A stretch of 56,378 nucleotides of DNA from Streptomyces huiliensis (GTDB lineage Bacteria > Actinomycetota > Actinomycetes > Streptomycetales > Streptomycetaceae). Shown here in pieces: positions 18,638 to 27,520 of this stretch; position 1 is the first letter of the stretch, and the number at the start of each line of letters is the position of its first letter. The position numbers were made by a program, and so were the translations under genes. Location of the stretch: positions 1 through 56,378 of the forward strand of contig NZ_JAIQLH010000081.1 of NCBI RefSeq assembly GCF_020037025.1. Reading direction: 5' to 3'. The notes beneath the pieces were generated by a model. It ran no database searches, was not told the origin of the DNA, and saw only the letters and a program-made list of their open reading frames with translations.

Positions 18638-19249
18638 TCAGGGCCGCAGGTCCTCCAGGAACAGCAGGGCTTCGTCGAGGGCGGCGGCGAAGTCCAGCTC
18701 CGGGTTCTTCGCCCACTCCAGGGAGACCTGGAGCAGCACGCCGAAGACGGCCCCGCTGTAGGCGCGGACGGAGGCGTCGCCCGGGTCGCGGCCCGCGCGT
18801 TTGGCCACCTGCTCGGACATGATCTCCATGGTCCGGCTCATGTTGCCGAGGCCGGCTCCCCACAGCTCGGGCTCGGAGGTGATGAGGACCCAGCGCTCGC
18901 GCTGGAGGGCCAGTTCCTCGGCGGGGATGTCCTTGAGCATCGAGCCGATCGTCCGGCGCTCCGCCTGGACCGGTGTGAGGTCGGGAGCCTGCGCCTGGAG
19001 CAGCATCGCGAAGGGCAGTTCGTAGTCGTGGGAGAAGACCAGGTCGGGTTTGGTCGGGAAGTAGCGGAAGACGGTGCTGGGGGCGACCTCGGCGGCCTCG
19101 GCGATCTGCTCGATGGTCGTGGCCGTGTAGCCCTGCTCCCTGAACAGCCGCACCGCCTCCCGCTGGATCGCGGCCTTGGTCCTGGCCTTCTTGCGTTCTC
19201 TCAGGCCGGGCACCGGTTTGGCCTGGTCAGGCTGCGTCTGCGGCTTCAT
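18638..19249 (-). CDS. TetR-family repressor of the adjacent efflux pump
   Basis: 203 residues from the ATG at 19249. The N-terminal helix-turn-helix (about 43-64, TTIEQIAEAAEVAPSTVFRYF) matches the TetR/AcrR signature, with a ligand-binding C-terminal domain ending LLFLEDLRP. It overlaps the end of the MFS gene by 23 bp and lies downstream in the same operon, so it probably represses its own operon through the inverted repeats ahead of the MFS gene. A GTG at 19288 could extend the N-terminus by 13 residues. Confidence 0.88.
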   Translation of the reverse strand: MKPQTQPDQAKPVPGLRERKKARTKAAIQREAVRLFREQGYTATTIEQIAEAAEVAPSTVFRYFPTKPDLVFSHDYELPFAMLLQAQAPDLTPVQAERRTIGSMLKDIPAEELALQRERWVLITSEPELWGAGLGNMSRTMEIMSEQVAKRAGRDPGDASVRAYSGAVFGVLLQVSLEWAKNPELDFAAALDEALLFLEDLRP

Positions 19250-20762
19250 GCTCAGATTCTGCGGGCTGGGCGGCGCGAGCACCAACACGGCGCGGGAGCA
19301 TGACCGCGGCGACCAGGGCGCCGAGCAGGCCGAGGCCGCCGGAGACCACCAGGACGACGTCCAGGCCGTGGACGAAGGCCGAGCTCACCCTGTCGGCGAG
19401 CTCGGTGGACCGCACCGCGCGGGCCGTGGCCAGGCCGCCGAAGACGGAGTCCCGGGCCGCGCCCTGCGCGCGTTCGGGCAGGCTGCCGACGTCGAGGCCG
19501 CCGCGGTAGCGGGAGTTGAGGACGGATCCCAGGATGGCCGCGCCGAAGCTGCCGCCGAGGGTGCGGATCGACTGGTTGACCGCCGAGCCGACGCCCGCGC
19601 TCTCCGTGGACAGTTCGCCGAGCGCGGCGTCCATGGCGGTGGGGAGGGCGAAGCCGAGGCCCAGCCCGTAGGCGGCGGTCCAGGCGGCCGCGAGGCCGGT
19701 GCCGCTGCCGGTGTCCGTGGTGGCGCCGCAGAACAGGGCGGCGGCGAGGAGGGCGAAGCCCAGGCCGACCGCGGCCTTCGGCCCGACGGCCTTGGCGATC
19801 CGCCCGGCGGCCGAGACGCCCACGAGCAGGCCGCCGACCATCGGCAGCAGCCGGAATCCGCTGCCCGTCGCGTCGGTGCCCAGGATCGCCTGGTAGTACT
19901 GCGGCATCGTGAACAGCACGCCGAACATGGTGAAGTTGACGACGGTGCCGAGCAGGGTGCCCGAGGTGAACCGGGCGGAGCGGAACAGCGACAGGTCGAC
20001 CAGCGGATCGGCCACCCGCTTCTCCCAGAGCACGAAGACGACGACGGCGAGCAGGCCGCCGAGCAGCGGTGCCAGGGTGCCGGCGTCCGTCCAGCCCTTC
20101 TCGCCGCCCTGGATCACGCCGTAGGTCATCGCGGCCAGGCCCGTACTGGAGAACACCAGGCCGCCCACGTCGAACCGCTTGGCCCGCGCGGCCTTCGACT
20201 CCGGCAGCCAGGCGGAGACCGCGAGAAAGGCGAGGACCACCACCGGCACGTTGATCAGGAACACCGCTCCCCACCAGAAGTGGTCGAGGAGGTAGCCGCC
20301 CAGGATCGGGCCGAGCGGGTAGGCCAGCATCGCCGCGCCGGCCACGGCGCCGATCGCCTTGGGCCGTTCCTCGTCGGAGAACATCACCGGCAGCAGCGAC
20401 AGTGTCGTCGGCATGATCAGGGCGGCGCCCAGGCCGAGTGCCGCGCGGGCGGCGATGAACGTACCCGACGACGTGGAGTAGGCGCAGGCCAGCGACGCCA
20501 GGCCGAAGATCACCAGGGCGGCGAGCAACACCTTCTTGCGCCCGTAGCGGTCCCCGAGGACGCCGGCCGGGATCATTCCGGCGGCGAAGACCAGCGTGTA
20601 CGACGTGACGAACCACTGCAGTCGGACGTTGTCGGCACCCAGGTCGTCGGCCATGGCCGGCAGGGCCAGGCTCAGGATCGTCACGTCGAAGCCCACGACC
20701 AGGGAGGCGAGCACGAGGGCCCCGACGGCCCACCACCTGCGCGCACTCGGATCCACTGACAC
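19227..20762 (-). CDS. MFS drug exporter, DHA2 (14-TM) type
   Basis: 511 residues. The first helix starts at about residue 9 (WWAVGALVLASLVVGFDVTI), motif A reads GDRYGRKK, and the length and 14 predicted hydrophobic segments fit the DHA2/QacA-EmrB branch of proton-coupled multidrug exporters. It should export a toxic compound across the cytoplasmic membrane. GTG start; GGGGGTGG lies about 10 nt upstream. The TetR gene overlaps its 3' end, a standard substrate-induced pump arrangement. Confidence 0.92.
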   Translation of the reverse strand: MSVDPSARRWWAVGALVLASLVVGFDVTILSLALPAMADDLGADNVRLQWFVTSYTLVFAAGMIPAGVLGDRYGRKKVLLAALVIFGLASLACAYSTSSGTFIAARAALGLGAALIMPTTLSLLPVMFSDEERPKAIGAVAGAAMLAYPLGPILGGYLLDHFWWGAVFLINVPVVVLAFLAVSAWLPESKAARAKRFDVGGLVFSSTGLAAMTYGVIQGGEKGWTDAGTLAPLLGGLLAVVVFVLWEKRVADPLVDLSLFRSARFTSGTLLGTVVNFTMFGVLFTMPQYYQAILGTDATGSGFRLLPMVGGLLVGVSAAGRIAKAVGPKAAVGLGFALLAAALFCGATTDTGSGTGLAAAWTAAYGLGLGFALPTAMDAALGELSTESAGVGSAVNQSIRTLGGSFGAAILGSVLNSRYRGGLDVGSLPERAQGAARDSVFGGLATARAVRSTELADRVSSAFVHGLDVVLVVSGGLGLLGALVAAVMLPRRVGARAAQPAESEHEAADAA

Positions 20763-20812
20763 GAGAGTCCACCCCCTGATAAGAGTCCAATCTCTTTTCG
20801 GAGCGTACTCTC
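20763..20812. promoter_or_regulatory. Nested inverted repeats: TetR operator candidate
   Basis: An inner palindrome AAGAG-N6-CTCTT at 20781-20796 sits almost concentrically inside an outer pair GAGAGT (20763-20768) and ACTCTC (20807-20812). It directly precedes the MFS start and should overlap its promoter. The TetR protein encoded in the same operon is the likely ligand. Confidence 0.55.
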
Positions 20813-20844
20813 ATTTTTTCGGGCGGGGCAATCCCGAGCCGCGT

Positions 20845-21990
20845 TCACTCCTCGGGCGGCGCGGCGGTGTCGTCGTCCGGGCACGTCCGCCGGACGAGGT
20901 CGTCCACCACCGCTTCGAGCCGCGGCCGGGCCGCGAGGAGGGCCCGCTGCCGCTCGGCCGCGGAGCCGTGCGCGTCCAGGCGGCGGAGGAAGGCCGCGGC
21001 CCGCTCCTCGTCGCCGTACGCGCGCAGGACGGGACGGAGGTGCCGGAACAGCCGTCCGGCCTGGGCGGACGGGGGCAGGCGGCGGCCGGTCGGGGCGTCG
21101 AAGCCGTCACCGGACCAGCCGTCGCGGGCGGCGCGCCAGTACGCGGCGCGCAGCAGTTCGGCGCCGGTGCGGGGGCCCGGGTCGCCGTCCACGACCCGCC
21201 GGGCGGCCGTGACGACCAGCGCCCGGATCAGGGCGGTGAGCGCCACCGTCCCGTCCACGTCGGGCTGGACGTCCATGGTGCGGACCTCCAGCGTCGGGAG
21301 GGCGGGGTTGGGCCGGACGTCCCAGAACGGCATGCCGGGCTCCAGGACGGCCTCGGTGGCGGCCATGGCCTCGGCCTGCCGCAGGTGGTCGGCGAGCGAC
21401 TCGGCGTACGGGGGCGGCCCCAGGCACGGGAAGCGCCCGCGGATGACCGGGCGCCAGGCGGCGTAACCGGTGTCCCGGCCTTCGTGGAAGGGCGAGTTGG
21501 CACTCATCGCCACCAGCAGCGGCAGCCACGGCCGCAGGTGGTTCCCGACCAGGACGGCGGTCTCCCGGTCGGGGAGGTGCACGTGGACGTGGAGGGCGCA
21601 GACGGCGAAGTCGTCGAGCATCCGGCGGTACTGCAGGAGCCCGGCGCGGTAGCGCGGGTGGCCGCCGATCTCCGTGCGGCAGCCGTCGCCGCCGATGACG
21701 GGGGTACCCGAGGCGCACAGGCGCAGGCCCTCGGCACGGGCGGCGGCGGCCAGGCCGGTACGGACGCGGAGCAGCTCCGCGCGCAGCTCGTCCATCCGGG
21801 CGCACGGCGGGGTCTTCCCCTCGACCTGGCATTCGGTGAACTCCCCGGAGACACACGCGCCGAGCGCGGGCGCGGCGCGTGCGACGACCCGGGATCCGGC
21901 CGCGACGACGCCGCGGGTCGCGGGGTCCACGAGGAGGAACTCCTCCTCGACGCCGACCGTGGGTCCGCTCCGGCCGTGCTCGCCGTTCAC
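20845..21990 (-). CDS. YbdK-type carboxylate-amine ligase (glutamate-cysteine ligase family 2)
   Basis: 381 residues from a GTG at 21990. The N-terminal TVGVEEEFLLVDPATR is the conserved nucleotide/Mg-binding start of YbdK and EgtA-related ligases, HVHVHL and NSPFHEGRDTGYAAWR are further family motifs, and length matches E. coli YbdK (372). YbdK shows weak gamma-glutamylcysteine synthetase activity; in actinobacteria such paralogues act on unknown substrates. The ribosome site is weak. The frame extends upstream without family similarity. It lies 82 bp upstream of the MFS gene on the same strand, with the operator between them. Confidence 0.87.
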   Translation of the reverse strand: MNGEHGRSGPTVGVEEEFLLVDPATRGVVAAGSRVVARAAPALGACVSGEFTECQVEGKTPPCARMDELRAELLRVRTGLAAAARAEGLRLCASGTPVIGGDGCRTEIGGHPRYRAGLLQYRRMLDDFAVCALHVHVHLPDRETAVLVGNHLRPWLPLLVAMSANSPFHEGRDTGYAAWRPVIRGRFPCLGPPPYAESLADHLRQAEAMAATEAVLEPGMPFWDVRPNPALPTLEVRTMDVQPDVDGTVALTALIRALVVTAARRVVDGDPGPRTGAELLRAAYWRAARDGWSGDGFDAPTGRRLPPSAQAGRLFRHLRPVLRAYGDEERAAAFLRRLDAHGSAAERQRALLAARPRLEAVVDDLVRRTCPDDDTAAPPEE

Positions 21991-22489
21991 GGTTCCAGGA
22001 TCGGGCCGCGGGTCGCGGTTGTCGCCCGCTCGCCGCCGGGGTGGTGCCGTCACGCGTCGGGATTGCCCTTGTGCGGGGGCCTGACCTGCGGCGATCGTAC
22101 GGCGGCGGCACGGCTGCCGCCGCCGGCCGGGCCCCGGAAGCAGCCGGCCGACCGGCCGCGGCACGGGGGGGCGTAGCCGGCGCTGCCGCGCCACGCCCTG
22201 GCGCGGTATCCGGGCCGCCCGGGGCTCGCCGGGCTCGCCGGGCTCCCGCGCGCGGCGCTCGCCGGCCCCGCGCGTACCCGCGGATCCGGGACGCCCTCCC
22301 GGTCGTCATGGCCCGCCGGGACGGGCACGCGTTCCGCCTGCCCGTCCCCCGCTTCGCGCCGCGCACCGTCGACGTCGTGGCCCGGGTGCTCCACCCGGCC
22401 GGATTCCGGGTCTCCGGCCCGCCTTCCCCGACCCGCCGGCGGACGGCCGGGCGCGTGGCCGAGCGAGTGGTGGCGCGCCCGGCTCCCGC
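21991..22489. other. Intergenic region, no gene seen
   Basis: About 500 bp of high-GC sequence between two minus-strand genes. Frames on both strands are arginine/alanine/proline-rich, lack ribosome sites and look like noncoding high-GC sequence. I found no hairpin or promoter of note. Confidence 0.4.
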
Positions 22490-23545
22490 TCAGCCCTCCC
22501 AATCCTCCTCGTCGCCGCCGCGCATGACGCGCCAGTCCTGGACGTCCTTCAGCGCCGTGCGCGCCAGCTCGGCATACTGCACCGGGCATTCCCACAGCTC
22601 GCGGGAGGAGAGTTCGGCGGGCACGGGGGTGTCCGGGTGGTCCTCCGGTGCGTACAGGTGGACCACCGCGAGGTACCGGGACCGCGTGTTGGCGGTGGCG
22701 GTGGACCAGGGGTGCCGGGGGTGCTCGCAGGTGACGTCCTGGTCGACGGTGGCGAGGGCGGCGGCCAGGTCGCGGGTGTACGAGGGCGGCAGCCCCGCGT
22801 ACGTCTGGGCGACGCCCATCCACAGGCACAGGAACAGGCCGATCCGCTCGTCGTCCCGGACCTGCCCGGAGAGCCAGCGGCGGGCGGACCACAGGGCGAC
22901 CGGGCCGGTGTTGTTCTCCCAGGTACGGCGGATCGCCTCCTGGAGGGCGACGACGTCGACGCCGCCGTCGTCGCGGACGAAGCGCGCGTCGAGGTGGGAG
23001 ACGTCGATGCCGCCGAAGTTCCGCCGGTACGCCTCGCGTACCCGGTCCGCGGCCCGGCCGGCGAGTTCCGCGAGGAACGCCTCGCAGTCGAACACCGCCA
23101 TCGCCTCGCCCGCAAGACCCCTGTCCTCGGCGAACGCGGCCCGGCCGGCCTCGGTCAGCATGCTCGCCCCCGCCTCGACGCCGTACTCGGAGTCCAGGTG
23201 CGCGGGGTGACCGCCGCCGTCGGCCGGACAGGTGCAGGGGTCCGGCCCCAGCGTGGCGAGGATCCCGTCCAGGGCCTCCGTGTACGACGTGAGGAGGGAC
23301 TTGCCGTAGACGCGCGCGGAGGCGTACCAGCAGGTGGCGTAGAGGAGGATCGTGTACCCGGTCCGCTCCCGGCGGCCCTGCGGGGTCCCGTGGCGGCCGA
23401 GCGCCTCCGCCGCCTCGTCCGCGAGTGCGGCGAGGGCCTCCTCCGGGTCCACGGAGGGGTAGTCGTTGACGATCCCGGACAGGGCGATCATCAGCTCGCG
23501 GTGGTCGGCGGGCAGTTCAGGCGTCACTTCAGTCACATCCGTCAC
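22490..23545 (-). CDS. Unrecognised conserved-looking cytoplasmic protein
   Basis: 351 residues, acidic, no signal peptide or membrane segment. I do not recognise the family. Two Cys/His clusters, CTCPADGGGHPAH and TCEHPRHPW, could bind a metal, though the spacing matches no known finger I can name. The rest looks helical, and several Trp-rich segments (RRTWENNTGPVALWSARRWL) suggest a folded enzyme or carrier. The start is uncertain: several in-frame GTG codons lie within the first 10 residues and no strong ribosome site is visible. It stands alone between unrelated genes. Confidence 0.7.
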   Translation of the reverse strand: MTDVTEVTPELPADHRELMIALSGIVNDYPSVDPEEALAALADEAAEALGRHGTPQGRRERTGYTILLYATCWYASARVYGKSLLTSYTEALDGILATLGPDPCTCPADGGGHPAHLDSEYGVEAGASMLTEAGRAAFAEDRGLAGEAMAVFDCEAFLAELAGRAADRVREAYRRNFGGIDVSHLDARFVRDDGGVDVVALQEAIRRTWENNTGPVALWSARRWLSGQVRDDERIGLFLCLWMGVAQTYAGLPPSYTRDLAAALATVDQDVTCEHPRHPWSTATANTRSRYLAVVHLYAPEDHPDTPVPAELSSRELWECPVQYAELARTALKDVQDWRVMRGGDEEDWEG

Positions 23546-23699
23546 CGACGCGTGAGCGGTGCGGGTGGTTCCGTCGGCGGTCTGATCGGCCGGTACGCCC
23601 GCTGGGGGCCGGGTTCGCGGTACTCGCCGTCGGCCGGCGGCCCGGGTGCCTGCTCCCGGCCCTGGCCGACGGCGCGGGGCCGGGCGTGACCGGGGGCGG

Positions 23700-24980
23700 C
23701 TACACCTTCACCTGCACGTACGTCCCGGTGCCGTCGGGCTTGCCCATGCTGTACTGGCGCAGCGGCTGGCCGTCGGCGGTGCGTTCGTGGCCGATCATGT
23801 ATCCGGTGAACTTGTTCTGGACGCCGATCCTGTCCGAGCCGGGAACGTCCCGGTAGACGTAGAAGCGCTGGAGGTCGTCCGTCTTGCAGTCGGCCTGCCG
23901 GAGCGGGGCGCCTTCTTCGGCCGCGGTGGCCTCGGTGACGGTCAGGCACTTTCCGCTGGCCTTGTTGAGGAAGACGTACTCCACGAAGCCGCGGGTGTTC
24001 TCCGGACCGCGACAGAGCTGCCACTGGTCCTGGTTGCCGAACATGCCGGGGCCGGCGCCCAGTTTGACGTTGTCACCGCCGAGGAAGTCGGGAGCCGACC
24101 AGAACAGCGAACGCTCGGGCGTGGCGATCTTGGAGTAGCCCTGGTCGCAGGTGAAGCCGGCGGGAACCTTGGGCGCGGGGGGCCACTCGGGGCTCTTGGC
24201 CGCCCTCGGCGCCGTCGCGTCCGCCCTCGGCGCCGTCGCGGGCGTCTTCCGCTCCACGGCCGTCCGCCCGGCCGCCCGGGCGGGGTTGCCGCAGCCGAGC
24301 AGGTCCTGGGCCCTCCTCATGATGCTGTTGACGGGCACGGTGTCCTCGCAGCGGACCGCGCCCTCCTCCAGCGTGGTGTAGGTCGTGAAGCTGCCGCTCT
24401 CCGGGCCTTCGATCCACTTGGTGGCGTAGGTGCCGTTGCCCTGGTCGACACGGTTGCAGTTCAGGCTGCCGTACTGCCCGGTGACCTTGCGGGTCCCCTC
24501 GTAGAGGCCGTAGTAGCCGGGCCTGCGGAAGTCCCAGGAGATGGACTTGGACTGGCTGCTGGTGGTGGAGGACGACATCTGCACGGTCAGGCCCAGGCTC
24601 CCGCCCACCTGGCCGAGCACTCCGACCTGGAAGCTGCCCTGGATGTTGGCGGTGAGGCCGACCTGGACCGTGACCACGGTCTGCGTGCGGGTCTCGACCG
24701 TCTGGGAGCCCGTCGACCCGTCGGTGACGTACCAGCCCTTGAAGTGGGTGATGGTCGGCTGCACTTGGGCGGTCTTGATGAACGGGTACCGCTTCCCGAG
24801 GTCGGTGGAGGTACAGGCGTCACCGAGCTTCGGCTGGTCGGCGGCCGTCGCGGGCTTCGGGTGCCCCGCCGCGGCGGCGGAGCCGGCCATGACGTCGAGG
24901 GCGGCGAGCGTCGACGTGGCGGTCACGGCGAGGGCGACCAGCCCTCTGCCCCAGCGACCGGAGGATCTCAAAGGATTCAC
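23700..24980 (-). CDS. Secreted protein with ricin-type lectin domain and Ser/Thr-rich beta region
   Basis: 426 residues. A signal peptide (basic start, hydrophobic segment about 12-30, cleavage after AGSAAAA) sends it out of the cell. Residues about 75-150 alternate Ser/Thr with hydrophobic residues (QTVVTVQVGLTANIQGSF then LTVQMSSSTTSSQSKS), the pattern of amphipathic beta-hairpins in aerolysin-type pore formers. The last 130 residues form a ricin-B-like beta-trefoil (SGKCLTVTEA, LRQADCKTDDLQRFYV), which binds sugars. GAAAGGG precedes the GTG. The lectin fold is likely; the pore-forming reading is a guess. It diverges from the nuclease gene. Confidence 0.75.
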   Translation of the reverse strand: MNPLRSSGRWGRGLVALAVTATSTLAALDVMAGSAAAAGHPKPATAADQPKLGDACTSTDLGKRYPFIKTAQVQPTITHFKGWYVTDGSTGSQTVETRTQTVVTVQVGLTANIQGSFQVGVLGQVGGSLGLTVQMSSSTTSSQSKSISWDFRRPGYYGLYEGTRKVTGQYGSLNCNRVDQGNGTYATKWIEGPESGSFTTYTTLEEGAVRCEDTVPVNSIMRRAQDLLGCGNPARAAGRTAVERKTPATAPRADATAPRAAKSPEWPPAPKVPAGFTCDQGYSKIATPERSLFWSAPDFLGGDNVKLGAGPGMFGNQDQWQLCRGPENTRGFVEYVFLNKASGKCLTVTEATAAEEGAPLRQADCKTDDLQRFYVYRDVPGSDRIGVQNKFTGYMIGHERTADGQPLRQYSMGKPDGTGTYVQVKV

Positions 24981-25467
24981 GATGCCCTTTCCTTGGCCGG
25001 GCGCCCTGCCGGTCCGGACCTGGCCGGAGCCCTGCCAGTGGTGTGGGAGGGGCGGTGCTCAGTCAAGGGGAACTTAGCGTCGGCGGCGACGCGGTGACGA
25101 TGGCGGAATCGGCCGGTCCCGGCTGACACCACGGGCACTTCATGGGCCGCCCGACAGCCTTGCTCTGTCCTGACTCATCGGTTCCCACGCGGCGGCACTA
25201 TCTGCCGTCCACCGTCGGGCGAACGGGCTGCTCGGCCGCGCATCCACTGCCGTCGCTCCTCCGGGCAACGACTGCCGGACACCGGCCCTTCGTCACCCGC
25301 CGGCACGTCCGTCCCCTGTCAAACAGTGGCGACATCCGGCCAACTTGCCTATTCCGAAACCGAGTTCCCCAGTCAGGCCATCACGGCCCGGATATTTGCG
25401 CGCCCGCCCGAACGACTCTATGAACGACGGACGACCGTACCGATCCGGAAACAAGGGGAGGAACGAA
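24981..25467. other. Divergent promoter region of two secreted-protein genes
   Basis: 487 bp between the lectin-type gene (minus) and the nuclease gene (plus). No gene is evident. Composition is locally less GC-rich near 25330-25440, next to the nuclease start. I could not place a -35/-10 pair with confidence. Confidence 0.4.
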
Positions 25468-26754
25468 ATGTCCATACCCGGTTTACGTCGCCGCCGCAGA
25501 GAGCGGGACCGCAAGCCGAACCGGCTGCGCCGTGTCCTGTCCGGGGCGACGGTGGCCGCGACGGCGGCCGCCGTCGCCTTCGGCGGCACGGCGACGGCCG
25601 CCACCGCGCCTCCGGCCGACCGCGGGAACACCGTCACGAAGAGTCCGGCGGAACGTACCGTCACGTCGCGGATGACCACCATGCGCGTGACCGGTCTGGT
25701 CTCCGGAACTCCGGACCGAGCGGGCAACGTCACCGTGCGGCTGGCCGACGGGAGGACCCTTCCCATCCCGGCGGCCGACAAGGACCTCGTGATGCGCCGC
25801 GCCGCCCAGCAGGCCAGGACCCGGCTCAAGCCCCCCGAGCCCAGACCGTGCGGCACCTCCTGGGTCAAGCTCAAAGAGAAGCCCAACCACCACCCGGTCG
25901 CCATGGAGACCGGGTTCGTGCTGAACGCGAAGGCCACCGGTTACGAGTGGCTCGTCACCATCACGGGGCCGGACAACTACACCCACCAGTACTCCAAGCA
26001 CGGCAACCTCGCCTTGCGTGACACCTGGCAGGGCGGTTACCGCAGCGACAAGGACCAGGCCGAGGGGTCCTACTCCGCCGTCGTCGACCCGGGCGCGTCC
26101 TACGTCCGGCTCTTGTCCGGCGAGCTCTGCCTCAACATCGAGGCACACGACAGGCAACACCTCACCAAGCCGAAGGCCGCATGCCTGAAGATGATGCAGG
26201 CCAATTCCGGCAACGGGTGGATCCTGAACAGCAACCAACCGGTCCCGCACCGCAACCGGACCGACCCGGCCAGTCCGGCCGGCACCCGGGCGACCGGGGC
26301 GCAGGCCTGCCTGGGGAAGACGCTCGGCAACGGCAGCGATCCCGCGGAGAACATCACCGGCTGGCAGGACGCGCAGCAGTTCGCCGCCACGCACCCGGCC
26401 AAATCCACGCTCGCGCGGTGTCACCTGATCGCCAAAGTCTTCGGCGGGAAGGGGCTGGTGGGGGACGGCGGACTGGACAACCTCGTCCCCTGCTGGCAGG
26501 TGGGGATGAACACCGGACCGGCCAGCATGCGCACTTTTGAGATGGAAGTACAGAAGGAGATGAAGGACTTCCCCCTGGGAGACTATGACGCGGTCTACTA
26601 CCTGGTGACGCCCATCTACAAGGACGAAGCCAGCACGATCCCCGCATCGGTCGTCATGAGCGCCAAGGTCCAGCGGGCGGACGGAACGGAGAAGCTGCTG
26701 TTCACCAATCCCGTCTTCAACCGAGAAGCCAGTGGACTCGACCTCGGAAACTGA
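25468..26754 (+). CDS. Secreted DNA/RNA non-specific endonuclease
   Basis: 428 residues from the ATG at 25468, which has GGGGAGG 7 nt upstream. A long basic n-region (RRRRRERDRK), a hydrophobic core (about 25-40) and TATA-A give a signal peptide. The last 120 residues match the Endonuclea_NS_2-type nuclease fold found in secreted and polymorphic toxins: RCHLIAKVFGGKG, DNLVPCWQVGMNTGPASM, MRTFEMEV, VYYLVTPIYKD. The family core is RGHL; here Gly is replaced by Cys, leaving the catalytic His. The middle region (about 150-290) is unassigned. No immunity gene is adjacent, and the neighbour is a divergent secreted lectin-like protein. Likely roles are nutrient nucleic-acid hydrolysis or antagonism. 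Confidence 0.83.
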   Translation: MSIPGLRRRRRERDRKPNRLRRVLSGATVAATAAAVAFGGTATAATAPPADRGNTVTKSPAERTVTSRMTTMRVTGLVSGTPDRAGNVTVRLADGRTLPIPAADKDLVMRRAAQQARTRLKPPEPRPCGTSWVKLKEKPNHHPVAMETGFVLNAKATGYEWLVTITGPDNYTHQYSKHGNLALRDTWQGGYRSDKDQAEGSYSAVVDPGASYVRLLSGELCLNIEAHDRQHLTKPKAACLKMMQANSGNGWILNSNQPVPHRNRTDPASPAGTRATGAQACLGKTLGNGSDPAENITGWQDAQQFAATHPAKSTLARCHLIAKVFGGKGLVGDGGLDNLVPCWQVGMNTGPASMRTFEMEVQKEMKDFPLGDYDAVYYLVTPIYKDEASTIPASVVMSAKVQRADGTEKLLFTNPVFNREASGLDLGN

Positions 26755-26842
26755 TCCGCCCTGACGCAGGCCACAGGACCTCCCCGCCTGGAGGTCCGAT
26801 TCCCGCCGGAAGCGGTGGCGCGCGACGGACAGACTCGGCCCC

Positions 26843-27460
26843 ATGAAGAACCTCGGTCTCATGGACGACACGGACAACACACTCCTCACCCGCTTCGACG
26901 CCGCCGTGGAAGGCTTCGGCACCCGGCTGCGCGCGGTGCCCGGCGCGGCCTGGGAGGCGCCGACGCCGTGCACGGAGTGGAACGTGCGGCAACTCGCGAA
27001 CCACATGATCCAGGGCGGCCGGCTGTACACCGCGCTCCTCCGTGGCGGCGGGAGCGCGGAGTTCCTGGCGAACCTGGATCCGGACGCGGTCGAGGGAGAT
27101 CCGGTGGCCGGCTTCGAAGAGGCGGCGGCCGAGTGCCGGGCTGCGTTCCGTGCGCCCGGGGCGCTCGACCGGACCGTCGACTACCCCTTCGGGCCGGTTC
27201 CCGGCCGCCGGCTGCTGGGCCTGTACGTGGTGGACGCGGTCACGCACACCTGGGACCTCGCCCGCGCGGTCGGCCTCGACGAGCGGCTCGACGCGGACAC
27301 GGTCCGCTGGGTCCTGGACCACTTCGCCTGGATCTACGAGGGCGTCTCCGAGAGCCCCCTCACGTCCGGCTCGGTCTACTACGGACGGCCGGCGGAGCCC
27401 TCGCCGGCCGACGGATCCGGGCAGGGCCGCCTCCTCCGTCTCATGGGTCGGCGGCCGTAG
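26843..27460 (+). CDS. Mycothiol-dependent maleylpyruvate isomerase-like protein (TIGR03086 type)
   Basis: 205 residues with the DinB-like four-helix fold. PCTEWNVRQLANHMIQGG (about 44-61) supplies the first metal-site His and VDAVTHTWDLARAVG (about 132-146) the second, as in TIGR03086 proteins. Relatives include mycothiol-dependent isomerases and S-transferases of actinobacteria. The ribosome site is weak; an ATG six codons further in (26861) is an alternative start. It stands 60 bp before the PadR gene. The substrate is unknown. Confidence 0.82.
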   Translation: MKNLGLMDDTDNTLLTRFDAAVEGFGTRLRAVPGAAWEAPTPCTEWNVRQLANHMIQGGRLYTALLRGGGSAEFLANLDPDAVEGDPVAGFEEAAAECRAAFRAPGALDRTVDYPFGPVPGRRLLGLYVVDAVTHTWDLARAVGLDERLDADTVRWVLDHFAWIYEGVSESPLTSGSVYYGRPAEPSPADGSGQGRLLRLMGRRP

Positions 27461-27502
27461 CGGAGGGTGAGCCCGGTCTCACTCGCCCGGCGGCTCTTTC
27501 CT

Positions 27503-27518
27503 ATGAAACGAGTTGCAT
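27503..27518. promoter_or_regulatory. PadR operator candidate
   Basis: ATGAAACGAGTTGCAT, a 16-bp palindrome with one mismatch pair (arms ATGAAAC/GTTGCAT), ends 2 bp before the PadR ATG. PadR proteins bind ATG(T/C)-N-ACAT-type palindromes at their own promoters, so autoregulation is likely. Confidence 0.6.
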
Positions 27519-27520
27519 AG

